Shown here one piece after another: positions 1 to 8,969 of a stretch of DNA of 64,000 bases. Source of the stretch: Paenibacillus roseus (lineage in GTDB: Bacteria > Bacillota > Bacilli > Paenibacillales > Paenibacillaceae); assembly GCF_016424485.1 (NCBI RefSeq), contig NZ_JAELUP010000103.1, forward strand, positions 724,772 through 788,771. The letters are read 5' to 3'. Both the position numbers and the translations under genes were made by a program. The number at the start of each line of letters is the position of its first letter. Within the stretch, counting starts at the first letter, position 1. Under the pieces are notes generated by a model. It ran no database searches. It was not told the origin of the DNA and saw only the letters and a program-made list of their open reading frames with translations.

Positions 1-1
1 C

Positions 2-1987
2 TTGGGCTATCTGATTCCCTCGTTATTTTATGGTGTCCGCAATGATAGAAAGATAGTCGTTAGCACGCATACCATTAATTTGCAGGAACAGATTCGGGAA
101 CGCGATATCCCGCTGCTGCAAGCGACGATGCCCTTTGAATTTCGGGCGTCTGTCTTTAAGGGTAGAGGGAATTATTTATGCTTGCGAAAGTTTGAAGGCA
201 AAGTGAATATGCAGGATTTTGCTGCTCCTAACGAGGATCGGCTTACCGCGGCTCAAATGATTGTTTGGTTGGGAGAGACCGAGCATGGCGACCAAGAGGA
301 GTTGCATTTCGGCAATAAAGGCGCTGATTTTTGGGAGACGGTGTCAAGCGATGCAGATTCCTGTCTCAACAGAGCCTGCCCTTGGTTCAAGCGATGCTTC
401 TATCACCGGGCCAAGCAGGAGGCGAACCTTGCCGATGTCATCGTTACGAACCATTCCATGCTGTTTACGGATATTCGAGCGGATCATCGTCTGCTGCCCA
501 CTTACGAGCATCTGGTGGTGGATGAGGCTCATCACCTTGAAGAGGTCGCAAGCAAGCATCTTGGCTTGCAAGTTTCATATTTCTCGCTCCAGCATCCGCT
601 GCTGAGATTATACAAGGACGCGAAGAACGGGATGCTCTCGGCCCTGCAGTCCAAGCTGCAAAATGAGGATGACGAGTACGTAGAAGCGTGGCAAGAGACG
701 ATTGACAGCATTCAGCCCTATGTGACAGAAATTAAAGAAGGCTGGGAGCGGCTGATGGAGCTATTGTATGGCAGCTGTACAATTACGGCGCCTGCTGATG
801 CAGCCGAGAATTTGCCTGCGGTACTAAGGCTGAAGCCGGATTCATTGCCGGAAATCTGGCAAGAAGCAGGAACGCTGGAGGCGAACTTGCACACGCAGAT
901 CAGCCGAATGGCGAAAACAATGGATAAGCTGCTCTCGGAAATCAAGGATCGTGTGGATGATCACTCCATTCAAGCGCTCGTCACGGATTTGAACGGCGTT
1001 GTCAAGGATTTGAACAGGCTCAAGGACGACTTGCGAGCTTTCATCAAAATGGAGGATCCATCTACCGTCTATTGGATCGAAGCTTCCGCCCAGTTCAAGA
1101 CGAAGTCCGTTCATTTGTTTGCCGTTCCGGCGGATGTAAGCGGTCAGCTTAAAAAATATTTTTTTGACACCAAAAAGAGCATCACGCTGACTTCAGCTAC
1201 CTTATCGGTCCAGAAGTCCTTCCAATACGCAAGTGAGCAGCTTGGCTTATGGGAGCATGAGCAGTCCGGGAAATTGAAGACCGTGCAGCTTCCATCCCCT
1301 TTCAATTACAGGGAGCAGGCGCTCGTTATTGTCCCGAGGGATTTCCCGAGTTTGAAAGGTCAAACGGGCGATCCGAATTTTATTGCACGGCTGACAGAAT
1401 CGCTTGCCGAAGCGGCTATTGAGACGAATGGGCGAATGCTGATTTTGTTTACCTCTTACAAGATGCTGAGGCAGGCTTATGAACCGTTGAAGGAGTTATT
1501 GACACCGGCCGGTATCCAGGTGCTTGGACAAGGTATTGACAGCGGCAACCGAAGCAAGCTGACAAGACGATTCCAGCAAAATCAGGCCTCCGTATTGCTT
1601 GGCACAAACAGCTTTTGGGAAGGCGTAGATATACCGGGCGATGCTCTGACAACACTCGCGATTGTACGACTGCCATTCCAGCCTCCCAACCATCCGTTAG
1701 TGGAAGCTAAGGCAGAATTGCTGACGGCACAAAAGCAAAACCCCTTTATGAAGCTTTCGATTCCTCAGGCGGTTATTCGCTTCAAGCAAGGTTTTGGGCG
1801 ACTGGTGCGTAGTGCCAGAGATAAGGGGATCGTGTTGATTTATGATACGAGAGTCATTGAAACCAGGTACGGCAAGTTTTTCTTGTTTTCTCTGCCCGGA
1901 CCGAAAATTGAATCGATGCATGTAGACAAAATCGTGCCGCGAATGAGGGAATGGCTCGCTGCAGAACAAAAGGAGGAAAAAGGATGA
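2..1987 (+). CDS. dinG: DinG-family ATP-dependent DNA helicase, 5' truncated by window edge
   Basis: This is the C-terminal 661 residues of an XPD/DinG-type superfamily 2 helicase. The frame is open from the first bases, and the sequence begins just after where Walker A should lie (GYLIPSL normally follows GTGKT), so the true start and any N-terminal exonuclease domain are outside the window. Visible motifs are Ia (VVSTHTINLQEQ), a DEAH box (VVDEAHH, about residue 173), LTSATL, FWEGVDIPG and the motif VI region QGFGRLVRS. Several cysteines at about 110-135 (CLNRACPWFKRC) lie where Fe-S-type relatives bind a cluster. The role inferred from the family is unwinding of DNA structures during repair or replication. 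The stop overlaps the rex start (ATGA), so the two are probably translationally coupled. The family is certain; substrate is not visible. Confidence 0.9.
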   Translation: MGYLIPSLFYGVRNDRKIVVSTHTINLQEQIRERDIPLLQATMPFEFRASVFKGRGNYLCLRKFEGKVNMQDFAAPNEDRLTAAQMIVWLGETEHGDQEELHFGNKGADFWETVSSDADSCLNRACPWFKRCFYHRAKQEANLADVIVTNHSMLFTDIRADHRLLPTYEHLVVDEAHHLEEVASKHLGLQVSYFSLQHPLLRLYKDAKNGMLSALQSKLQNEDDEYVEAWQETIDSIQPYVTEIKEGWERLMELLYGSCTITAPADAAENLPAVLRLKPDSLPEIWQEAGTLEANLHTQISRMAKTMDKLLSEIKDRVDDHSIQALVTDLNGVVKDLNRLKDDLRAFIKMEDPSTVYWIEASAQFKTKSVHLFAVPADVSGQLKKYFFDTKKSITLTSATLSVQKSFQYASEQLGLWEHEQSGKLKTVQLPSPFNYREQALVIVPRDFPSLKGQTGDPNFIARLTESLAEAAIETNGRMLILFTSYKMLRQAYEPLKELLTPAGIQVLGQGIDSGNRSKLTRRFQQNQASVLLGTNSFWEGVDIPGDALTTLAIVRLPFQPPNHPLVEAKAELLTAQKQNPFMKLSIPQAVIRFKQGFGRLVRSARDKGIVLIYDTRVIETRYGKFFLFSLPGPKIESMHVDKIVPRMREWLAAEQKEEKG

Positions 1988-2625
1988 AGCAGATGAAAAT
2001 TTCAGAAGCGGTCGTTCGCCGTCTGCCAATCTACCTTCAATTTTTGAATGAACTGAACAAGCGGGAGGTTCAGACGGTCTCTTCCCAAGACCTTGGGCAG
2101 AGACTTGATCTGAATCCGGCGCAAATTCGCAAGGATTTGGCTTATTTCGGTGAATTCGGACGCAAGGGAATCGGTTATGATGTCGTCTATCTGATTGAGA
2201 AAATCCGGCAAATTCTCAAGCTCAATCAAACTTTGCATGTTGCGCTTGTCGGGGCTGGAAATCTTGGCCATGCGCTGTGCAATTACAATATGTACATGAA
2301 TGATAACATGAAAATTATGGCTGTATTCGACGCTCTTCCTTCCAAAATCGGAACCCATATCAACAGCTTGACTGTAAGACCTATGCAAGATCTGAAGCAA
2401 CTGGTCGATGAGCATAATATTCGAATCGGAATTATTACGGTTCCTGCTGTAGAAGCTCAGAATGTTGCCAATCAACTTGTTGAAGCGGGTGTGGAAGGCA
2501 TATTGAATTTTGCTCCGGTTATATTGAAGGTGCCCGAAGAAGTGCGTATTCACCATGCGGATTTCACTAGAGAATTATTAAGCTTGGCTTATTACTTGGA
2601 CTATGAAGGAGAAGAATCACTATGA
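1984..2625 (+). CDS. rex: Redox-sensing transcriptional repressor Rex
   Basis: A 213-residue Rex protein. An N-terminal winged helix contains the recognition segment around QIRKDLAYFGEFGRKG (about residues 38-55). A Rossmann domain starts at VALVGAGNLGHAL (about 85-97), the GxGxxG-type NAD(H) site. In Firmicutes Rex senses the NADH/NAD ratio and represses fermentation and respiration genes. The start was set at 1984: AGGAGG ends about 7 bases upstream and the ATG overlaps the dinG stop as ATGA; an in-frame earlier start would add an unconserved arginine-rich tail. Length matches the family (about 210). The stop overlaps the next start, again ATGA. I found no convincing TTGTGA-N6-TCACAA Rex operator in the window, so its targets probably lie elsewhere. 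Confidence 0.95.
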   Translation: MKQMKISEAVVRRLPIYLQFLNELNKREVQTVSSQDLGQRLDLNPAQIRKDLAYFGEFGRKGIGYDVVYLIEKIRQILKLNQTLHVALVGAGNLGHALCNYNMYMNDNMKIMAVFDALPSKIGTHINSLTVRPMQDLKQLVDEHNIRIGIITVPAVEAQNVANQLVEAGVEGILNFAPVILKVPEEVRIHHADFTRELLSLAYYLDYEGEESL

Positions 2626-3926
2626 GCCGCCTTTGGATCGAGAACGGGATATTCGTTACCATGGATGATGAAGCGCTAGTTGTACGCGGACATATGGTCG
2701 TTGAGAACGACCTGATTGTTTATATTGGAGCTGACGCGCCGGATGCATCGCTGACTGAAGGAGCCCAAATCATCAACGGAAAAGGCCAGTTGTTCATGCC
2801 GGGACTGATCAATACGCACGGTCATGCTGCGATGTCGTTGCTGCGCGGCTATTCCGATGATGAAACGTTGCAAGTGTGGCTGCAGCAGTATATGTGGCCA
2901 ATGGAAGGCAAATATCAGGATGAAGATACACGGACGGGCACATCGCTGGCAGTACTGGAGATGCTCAAGAGCGGAACAACTACCTTCGTCGATATGTATG
3001 ACCGAATGGATATCGTTGCCCAGGTTGTGGAACAGTCCGGAATTCGAGCCTGGCTGACGCGCGGCGCGATCGGTCTGTGTTCTGAGGAAGAGCAGCGCGC
3101 CAAGCTTGAGGAAGCGATTGCTTTCGCAAAGAATTGGAACGGAAAAGGAGAGGGGCGTATTCGTACGATGATGTCGCCTCATGCGCCTTATACATGCCCG
3201 CCTGCTTTTATTGAGCAGTTCGTGCAAGCCGCGCATGATCTCGATTTGCCGATGCATACGCATATGTCGGAGACGCTTGCGGAAGTAGAGCAGAACGTCC
3301 GTGATTACGGAAGCCGTCCGGTCGAGCATTTGCTCAAACTGGGATTCTTCTCCCGGCCATCATTCGTTGCTCATGGCGTTCATCTGAATGATGAGGAAAT
3401 CGCCATTCTAAAAGCGCATCAGGTATCTATCTCCCATAACCCGGCGAGCAATCTGAAACTTGCCAGCGGTGTAGCGAGAGTGCCGGATTTGCTCCGTGCA
3501 GGAGTTACGGTTTCGCTTGGCACAGACAGCGCGGCCAGCAACAACAATTTGAATCTGTTCAATGAAATTCGTTTGGCAGCCCTGATTCATAAAGGAGTCA
3601 GCGGTGATCCTACAGCGATTCCCGCCCTGACAGCATTGCGAATGGGAACGGTATATGGGGCGAGAACACTCTGGCAAGAGCATGAGATTGGCCGTTTGAA
3701 GTCTGGCATGAAGGCGGACTTTATTGCACTCGACATTGAGCAGGCGCATTTTTACCCACAGACGGATTTCATTTCTCACCTCGTTTATGCAGCTTCGGGT
3801 CGAGATGTCCGCCATGTATGGGTCAACGGACGCCAGGTTGTGGAGAATCGGCAGTGCCTGTTTATTGACGAAGAACGTGTCCGTCATGAAGCGCAAGTCC
3901 GCTTCGAGGCGTTGGGTCAGCGATAA
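2622..3926 (+). CDS. mtaD: 5-methylthioadenosine/S-adenosylhomocysteine deaminase (amidohydrolase)
   Basis: A 434-residue metal-dependent amidohydrolase of the MtaD/SsnA group. Metal and catalytic motifs appear in order: NTHGHAAMSLLRG (HxH metal pair, about residue 65), PHAPYTCPP (about 188), HTHMSETLAEVEQN (about 215-228), SHNPASNLKLASG (about 275) and LGTDSAASNNNLNLF (metal-binding Asp, about 300). The family hydrolytically removes ammonia from methylthioadenosine, S-adenosylhomocysteine or adenosine. The gene starts inside the rex stop (ATGA) and ends in TAATG with the following gene, so rex-mtaD-tseB form one coupled unit. It would offer a route for methylthioadenosine separate from the mtn genes further along. 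The family is clear, but exact substrate preference cannot be read from sequence. Confidence 0.9.
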   Translation: MSRLWIENGIFVTMDDEALVVRGHMVVENDLIVYIGADAPDASLTEGAQIINGKGQLFMPGLINTHGHAAMSLLRGYSDDETLQVWLQQYMWPMEGKYQDEDTRTGTSLAVLEMLKSGTTTFVDMYDRMDIVAQVVEQSGIRAWLTRGAIGLCSEEEQRAKLEEAIAFAKNWNGKGEGRIRTMMSPHAPYTCPPAFIEQFVQAAHDLDLPMHTHMSETLAEVEQNVRDYGSRPVEHLLKLGFFSRPSFVAHGVHLNDEEIAILKAHQVSISHNPASNLKLASGVARVPDLLRAGVTVSLGTDSAASNNNLNLFNEIRLAALIHKGVSGDPTAIPALTALRMGTVYGARTLWQEHEIGRLKSGMKADFIALDIEQAHFYPQTDFISHLVYAASGRDVRHVWVNGRQVVENRQCLFIDEERVRHEAQVRFEALGQR

Positions 3927-4456
3927 TGAGATCGCGTTCCAGAACAAGTCTCATGACGCCTGGGCGCTGGGTGTTGCTTATTGTAATCGTACTGACGATT
4001 ATCTTTTTGCTTCTGAATTTATATTACCGCTCGACGCAGCAGGATATATGGAAGCAGGAGCGCGAGGCTGAGCAGGTTGCGGCTAAGGCGGCAGGACTTG
4101 TTCAAATTACGTCTGCCACCAAGCATATCTGGGATCAGATCGCCTGGGTCGTCAAGGGTACAGATGAAAGCGGCCAGGAGAAGATCGTTTGGGTTGTTGG
4201 CGACAAAGCCGATTCCGTCCTCGCATCCTCAGGCGTAAGCAAGGAGCAGATTACGAAGAACGTACAGTCAATCAAGCCGGATGCGGATATTATACGGGTG
4301 CAGCCGGGGCTGCTTGACGGGGAAAAAATTTGGGAAGTCTTCTATAAGCGTCACGAAACGATCGATAAATATTATTATGAGTTTTACCGGTTTACCGACG
4401 GCTCGTTTGTTACGATCTATAATTTGCCGTCCAAATTCTCAGATGGAACGGAGTAG
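3926..4456 (+). CDS. TseB/YpmB-like membrane-anchored protein
   Basis: A 176-residue protein with a basic N-terminus, one membrane segment (about residues 14-34, WVLLIVIVLTIIFLLLNLYY) and an extracytoplasmic domain with two short alpha/beta repeats, containing IAWVVKGTDESGQEKIVWVV and YEFYRFTDGSFVTIYNLPS. This resembles Bacillus subtilis YpmB/TseB (DUF5590-type domain), which is linked to cell elongation and penicillin-binding protein function. Presence of dinG nearby agrees, since ypmB lies close to dinG in Bacillus. The ATG overlaps the mtaD stop (TAATG), which decides the start; there is no strong separate ribosome binding site. The assignment rests on topology, size and neighbourhood. Confidence 0.72.
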   Translation: MRSRSRTSLMTPGRWVLLIVIVLTIIFLLLNLYYRSTQQDIWKQEREAEQVAAKAAGLVQITSATKHIWDQIAWVVKGTDESGQEKIVWVVGDKADSVLASSGVSKEQITKNVQSIKPDADIIRVQPGLLDGEKIWEVFYKRHETIDKYYYEFYRFTDGSFVTIYNLPSKFSDGTE

Positions 4457-4598
4457 CAGGGGAAGAAAACAACGCCTGTGCTCCCTTTAATTACTGCCTC
4501 TTTCATAAGGATGATTATGATATACTCTGGTATAGATGCTGTGAATGATCTTACTGGCGTTCTATTGTAACAATCCGAAATGAAGGGGGCTTTTTGTA

Positions 4599-5132
4599 AT
4601 GCGATTGAAGTGGATACCTACAGTCGTGACAGCCGTAATTACAGCGGCTCTGCTTTTCGGGGGATGGTATATATATCAGAGTACAGCGGTTGAGAAGCCA
4701 TTCGAAAAGCTGGTTAGCGGTATAGACGGCGTTCAGTCCGTCCAATCTTCGATTGATCGAAATGCAATATCCGTGAAGCTGCAGCTTAAACCGGAGGCCG
4801 ATATCCAGAATGTCGTACATGAGATTAAGGATAAAGGCGAATCCGTTATTGGCGGCAGGGAACTGAAGCTAAGCTTCGAATCCGCTTCAAGCGGCAAGCT
4901 GGAGAAGCTGTGGTCATCGGTATTGTTTCAAATAGCAGAGTCAATGGAGAAGCGAGAGTATTCCGGCATTATTGAAGCGATGGATAAGCTGCAGCAACAA
5001 AATTCAGGACTTCAAATTAAGACCGGAATCGATGATTCGAATGTATATATAACCATGCTGGATGGAGCAACTTCCAAATACATTGTGCTTCCGCGGTTTC
5101 CGGCAACGATAGGAGCGTGGAGCCATGCGTAA
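4599..5132 (+). CDS. Small anchored extracytoplasmic protein coupled to an FtsH-like protease
   Basis: A 177-residue protein I do not recognise. It has an N-terminal membrane anchor (about residues 6-26) and about 150 residues predicted outside the membrane, apparently two alpha/beta halves (VQSSIDRNAISVKLQLKPEA and a later SNVYITMLD strand) joined by an acidic helical segment. AAGGGGG about 10 bases upstream supports the ATG. The last codons overlap the start of the FtsH-like gene at 5125 by 8 bases, so the two are almost certainly cotranslated. That neighbour lacks the extracytoplasmic domain normal for FtsH, so this protein could be its partner, adaptor or inhibitor; that is inference. The gap before it (4457-4598) shows a TATACT-like -10 but no clear -35. 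Confidence 0.8.
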   Translation: MRLKWIPTVVTAVITAALLFGGWYIYQSTAVEKPFEKLVSGIDGVQSVQSSIDRNAISVKLQLKPEADIQNVVHEIKDKGESVIGGRELKLSFESASSGKLEKLWSSVLFQIAESMEKREYSGIIEAMDKLQQQNSGLQIKTGIDDSNVYITMLDGATSKYIVLPRFPATIGAWSHA

Positions 5133-6633
5133 TCTATGGAAAGAGTTGCTTATAGGCACAGGCGTGGTTACGGTCGGATTTTTGATGTATATTGGGGTGA
5201 ATATGCTTCCGGTGCTGCTGGCGGCTATTGTCGGCGGACTGCTTTTCGTCGGTATACGTACGAGAGGCAATCTGGCAACCGCCCAGGGAGGACGCAGAAC
5301 TTTGCCCAAGGCGGGACAACAACTGTCCTTTGAAGAGATTGGCGGGCAGGAGCGGGCGAAGCAGGAGCTGATTGAGGCGCTGGACTTCCTGGTCAAGCCG
5401 GATGAAATTATGAAGTTTGGCATTCGTCCGCTTAAAGGAATTTTGCTTACCGGTCCTCCGGGAACAGGGAAGACATTGCTGGCAAAAGCAGCGGCCCAAT
5501 ATACGAATTCTATCTATGTTGCGGCATCAGGCAGCGAGTTTGTGGAAATGTATGTCGGTGTCGGGGCAGGGAGAATACGTGATTTGTTCAAGGAAGCTAG
5601 ACAAAAGGCCACTAAAGCGGGGAAAAGCAGTGCCGTCATCTTTATTGATGAGATTGATGTCATTGGCGGCAAGCGCGACGGCGGCCAGCATCGTGAATAT
5701 GATCAGACGCTTAACCAGTTGCTTACAGAGATGGACGGCATCTATACGACGGATTCGCCGAGAATTTTGCTGATTGCAGCTACCAACCGCAAAGAGATGC
5801 TCGATAGCGCTTTGATTCGCCCGGGTCGGTTCGACCGTCATATTCAGGTCGATCTTCCTGACAAGAAGGGGCGCAGACATATCCTGGATATTCACGCGAA
5901 GAACAAGCCGCTTGATGAAGATGTAAGTCTGGAGCGAATTGCTGAGGAATCATTCGGTTTCTCTGGCGCCCAGTTGGAGAGTGTCATGAATGAAGCAGCA
6001 ATCTACGCGATGCGTGATGATAACGAGAATGTTATGCAGCAGCATCTCTCGATGGCGATTGACAAGGTCATGATGGGAGAGAAGACTGACCGGGAAGCTA
6101 CCAAGGAAGAGCGGGAGCGAATCGCCATGCATGAACTTGGACATGCGATATCTGCCGAGCTCGTCCGTCCGGGCAGCGTATCTACTGTTGCGCTTTCGCC
6201 GCGCGGCCAGGCTATGGGTTATGTGCGGCATAATCCCGAGGAAGATCAATATTTATACACGAAGGATTTTCTGGAGAAGCAGATTATGATCGCGCTTGGC
6301 GGGGCGGCAGCCGAAGAGATCTTCTACGGCAACCGCAGCACAGGCTCCAGGGGTGACTTTGAACAAGCGGTCAACATCGTGCGTACGATGGTTGAGTCGG
6401 GGCTTACAGAGCTGGGAATTATCGATGGCAGCATGATGACGCCTGATTCCTGGGCGAAAATCAGCTCAAGTGTACTGGATAAGCTGATGGACCGCACGAA
6501 ATCGATGTTGTTGGAACGCCGCCATGTATTTTTAAGCTCGCTCGACATTTTAATCCATGAGGAGACACTGAGTGGGGAACGTTTCAGGAATATTTTTAAA
6601 AATCAACCGGATAATGCGTTAACAACTGTATAA
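5125..6633 (+). CDS. Short FtsH-like AAA+ membrane zinc protease
   Basis: A 502-residue FtsH relative (usual length about 610-650). Two membrane segments lie almost back to back (about residues 7-45), so the roughly 75-residue extracytoplasmic domain of ordinary FtsH is missing. The AAA+ domain has Walker A GPPGTGKT (about 112), pore-loop segment FVEMYVGVGAGR (Tyr where FtsH has Phe), Walker B FIDEID, and the second region of homology with arginine fingers (RPGRFDRH). The peptidase domain has the zinc motif HELGH (usually HEAGH) and a downstream zinc-ligand Asp in STGSRGDFEQA. All catalytic elements are intact. Family role: processive degradation of membrane or short-lived proteins. Probably a second, specialised FtsH; the housekeeping gene is not in this window. 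Confidence 0.9.
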   Translation: MRNLWKELLIGTGVVTVGFLMYIGVNMLPVLLAAIVGGLLFVGIRTRGNLATAQGGRRTLPKAGQQLSFEEIGGQERAKQELIEALDFLVKPDEIMKFGIRPLKGILLTGPPGTGKTLLAKAAAQYTNSIYVAASGSEFVEMYVGVGAGRIRDLFKEARQKATKAGKSSAVIFIDEIDVIGGKRDGGQHREYDQTLNQLLTEMDGIYTTDSPRILLIAATNRKEMLDSALIRPGRFDRHIQVDLPDKKGRRHILDIHAKNKPLDEDVSLERIAEESFGFSGAQLESVMNEAAIYAMRDDNENVMQQHLSMAIDKVMMGEKTDREATKEERERIAMHELGHAISAELVRPGSVSTVALSPRGQAMGYVRHNPEEDQYLYTKDFLEKQIMIALGGAAAEEIFYGNRSTGSRGDFEQAVNIVRTMVESGLTELGIIDGSMMTPDSWAKISSSVLDKLMDRTKSMLLERRHVFLSSLDILIHEETLSGERFRNIFKNQPDNALTTV

Positions 6634-6669
6634 TTTTGTAATGAAATGCGAACTTTTTTCTACAACTCA

Positions 6670-6700
6670 AAGGCTATCCTGTCGGATAGTCTTCTTTTCT
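6670..6700 (+). terminator. Terminator after the FtsH-like gene
   Basis: An AGGCTATCC / GGATAGTCT stem (9 pairs with one G-T) around a TGTC loop is followed by a T-rich stretch (TTCTTTTCTT). It closes the rex-to-protease block. A TATAAT (6703-6708) follows directly, so the next transcript may start here, though no good -35 is visible. Confidence 0.75.
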
Positions 6701-6869
6701 TGTATAATAGGTAAGGCATAGAGGGTATTTTAAATTTTAGCCGGGTCTGTCTTTGAGCATGCCCGCTGCTATTTCACCACGGAACGCATGCTTCGTCAGA
6801 GTATGCGATGTGTAGTTGTGTGGAATTAACACTCTAATGTTTAAATATAACGCTAGGTGGGATTTTGAC

Positions 6870-7742
6870 ATGCCAGTACGCAAGGTAGGAGTCGTCGGAC
6901 TAGGTACGATGGGGCAAGGGATTGCCCAAATGCTTGCATTCAAAGGATTGGACGTATTCGTCACGGAACGCACGCCAGAGAAGCTGGATTACGCGATTTC
7001 GAAGATTGATCACAGTCTGGACAAGAAAATTGAGAAGTGGGCGCTTACACAGGCCGAAAAGAAGCTGATTATGAACAGAATTCACAGGGCAGACAGTCTG
7101 GCCGAGTTGAATGAATGCGAGCTTGTAATTGAGACAGTAACAGAAGATTTGACTGAGAAAATCAACGTGCTTCGTGAGCTGGATTTGCATTGTTCCCCAG
7201 ACATCATTGTCGCAAGCAACACGTCTACACTCAGCCTAACTGAGCTTGCCGGGGCTTCCAAATACCCTGAGCGGGTTATCGGCCTTCATTTTATTCATCC
7301 TGTATCGAAAATTGATGTGGTTGAGATCGTTCGCGGCTTGAAGACGTCCGAGCAGACGTTTGAGCAGACAAAGCATTTTCTGGAGGAGACCATTAATAAA
7401 AAAGGAGTCATGGTGTTTGAATCGCCCGGATTCATTACGACTCGCCTGATTTGCCTCCACATTAACGAAGCGCTGCATGTTCTCGAAGAGGGCGTGGCGT
7501 CAGCAGAGGATATCGACAGCGCTATGCGCATCGGATACTCTTTCCAGCACGGACCGTTTGAAATGTGCGACCGCTTTGGTCTGGATGCGGTCGTCGCAGC
7601 GCTGGACAATATGTTTAGAGAGTATGGAGAGTTAAAGTACCGTCCGTCCATTGTATTGAAGAAAATGGTTCGCGCAGGTCATCTCGGGGTGAAAACAGGA
7701 ATCGGCTTCTTCAAATACAACAAGAACGGAGAACGGATATGA
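6870..7742 (+). CDS. 3-hydroxyacyl-CoA (3-hydroxybutyryl-CoA) dehydrogenase
   Basis: A 290-residue single-domain 3-hydroxyacyl-CoA dehydrogenase. An N-terminal Rossmann fold carries VGVVGLGTMGQGIAQ (NAD site, residues about 5-19), then the conserved ASNTSTLSLTELA segment (about 115), GLHFIHPV containing the catalytic His (about 140), and C-terminal motif GYSFQHGPFEMCDRFGLD. It interconverts 3-hydroxyacyl-CoA and 3-oxoacyl-CoA with NAD(H) in beta-oxidation or butanoate-type metabolism. The start at 6870 (ATG CCA) follows an AGGTGGG ribosome site; an upstream in-frame ATG would add 18 unconserved residues. The stop overlaps ackA as ATGA, so the two are coupled, which suggests a fermentative acyl-CoA context. 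Confidence 0.9.
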   Translation: MPVRKVGVVGLGTMGQGIAQMLAFKGLDVFVTERTPEKLDYAISKIDHSLDKKIEKWALTQAEKKLIMNRIHRADSLAELNECELVIETVTEDLTEKINVLRELDLHCSPDIIVASNTSTLSLTELAGASKYPERVIGLHFIHPVSKIDVVEIVRGLKTSEQTFEQTKHFLEETINKKGVMVFESPGFITTRLICLHINEALHVLEEGVASAEDIDSAMRIGYSFQHGPFEMCDRFGLDAVVAALDNMFREYGELKYRPSIVLKKMVRAGHLGVKTGIGFFKYNKNGERI

Positions 7743-8950
7743 AAGTACTCGTAATCAATGCCGGAAGCTCCTCGCTAAAATATCAGCTGTATGATATGCG
7801 TGAAGAGACTGTCATGGCAAGTGGACGCGTAGAGAGAATCGGAATGGATTCTTCGATTCTGACGCATGAGGTGCCGGGCAGACAGGAAGTTAGAGATGTT
7901 AGCGAAATTCTGGATCATGTGACCGCCGTAAAACGGGTTGTCGACATTTTGGTCGACCCCCAGCATGGCGTATTGTCCGCTATTAATGAAATTCAAGCTG
8001 TCGGCCACCGCGTCGTGCATGGTGGAGAGAGCTTTAAACAATCTGTTATCGTGACGCCTGAGGTAAAGCTGGAAATCCGCAGGCTGTTCGACCTTGCGCC
8101 GCTGCATAATCCGGCGCATATGATGGGAATTTCGGCTGTTGAAGCGAATCTGCCGAATGTGGAGCAGGTTGTCGTCTTCGATACCGCATTTCACCAGACG
8201 ATGCCGCCAACTGCTTATTTGTATCCCATTCCGATGGTGCTGTATCGCCGCCACAAAATCCGCCGCTATGGTTTCCATGGCACTTCGCATCATTATGTGA
8301 GCGATCAGGCGGCCCAATTGCTCGGCAAGCCGCTCTCCGAAGTGAAAATGGTATCCTGCCATATTGGCAACGGAGCGAGCGTAACAGCAATTAAAGAAGG
8401 CCAGTCCGTAGATACAAGCATGGGACTAACGCCGCTTGAAGGTCTGATGATGGGTACGCGCAGCGGTGACATTGATCCGGCGATCGTACCTTTTACGATG
8501 AACAAAGAGGAGCTTACGCTCAGTGAAGTTAACTCCATGTTAAACAAGCACTCCGGGCTGCTGGCTATCTCCGGAATCAGCAGCGATATGCGGGAAATTG
8601 TGCAGGGTATGGATGAAGGGGACAAAAATGCGCAGCTAGCATTCGATATGTATGTATATCGACTGCGCAAATACATCGGCGCATACGCAGCCGCTATGAA
8701 CGGCCTGGATGTGCTGATCTTCACTGCCGGTGTAGGGGAGAACTCCGATCGTCTGCGCGCTTCCGTCTGTGAAGGATTAACCTTCCTCGGTATCGAATTG
8801 GATGAAGAACTGAACAAGAAGCGATCGAAGGAAGCCCGCTATATCTCGACCGAGAATTCGCGGATTAAGGTACTTGTTGTGCCAACGAATGAGGAACTGT
8901 TGATTGCACGCGATACGTACGCGCTTGTGCAGCAAGCTAAGCAAGCTTAA
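7739..8950 (+). CDS. ackA: Acetate kinase
   Basis: A 403-residue acetate kinase, close to the family norm of about 400. Signature one, VLVINAGSSSLKYQL, is at the N-terminus; FHGTSHHYVS (about 180), the phosphate-binding HIGNGAS (about 208), GLTPLEGLMMGTRSGDIDP (about 228-246) and FTAGVGENS (about 325) are all intact. It makes ATP plus acetate from acetyl phosphate and ADP, or the reverse. The start codon overlaps the stop of the upstream dehydrogenase (ATGA). No pta is adjacent. I saw no convincing catabolite-responsive element just upstream, but the promoter would be before the dehydrogenase. Confidence 0.97.
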   Translation: MKVLVINAGSSSLKYQLYDMREETVMASGRVERIGMDSSILTHEVPGRQEVRDVSEILDHVTAVKRVVDILVDPQHGVLSAINEIQAVGHRVVHGGESFKQSVIVTPEVKLEIRRLFDLAPLHNPAHMMGISAVEANLPNVEQVVVFDTAFHQTMPPTAYLYPIPMVLYRRHKIRRYGFHGTSHHYVSDQAAQLLGKPLSEVKMVSCHIGNGASVTAIKEGQSVDTSMGLTPLEGLMMGTRSGDIDPAIVPFTMNKEELTLSEVNSMLNKHSGLLAISGISSDMREIVQGMDEGDKNAQLAFDMYVYRLRKYIGAYAAAMNGLDVLIFTAGVGENSDRLRASVCEGLTFLGIELDEELNKKRSKEARYISTENSRIKVLVVPTNEELLIARDTYALVQQAKQA

Positions 8951-8969
8951 TCGCCAGGGAGGTTAGAGC

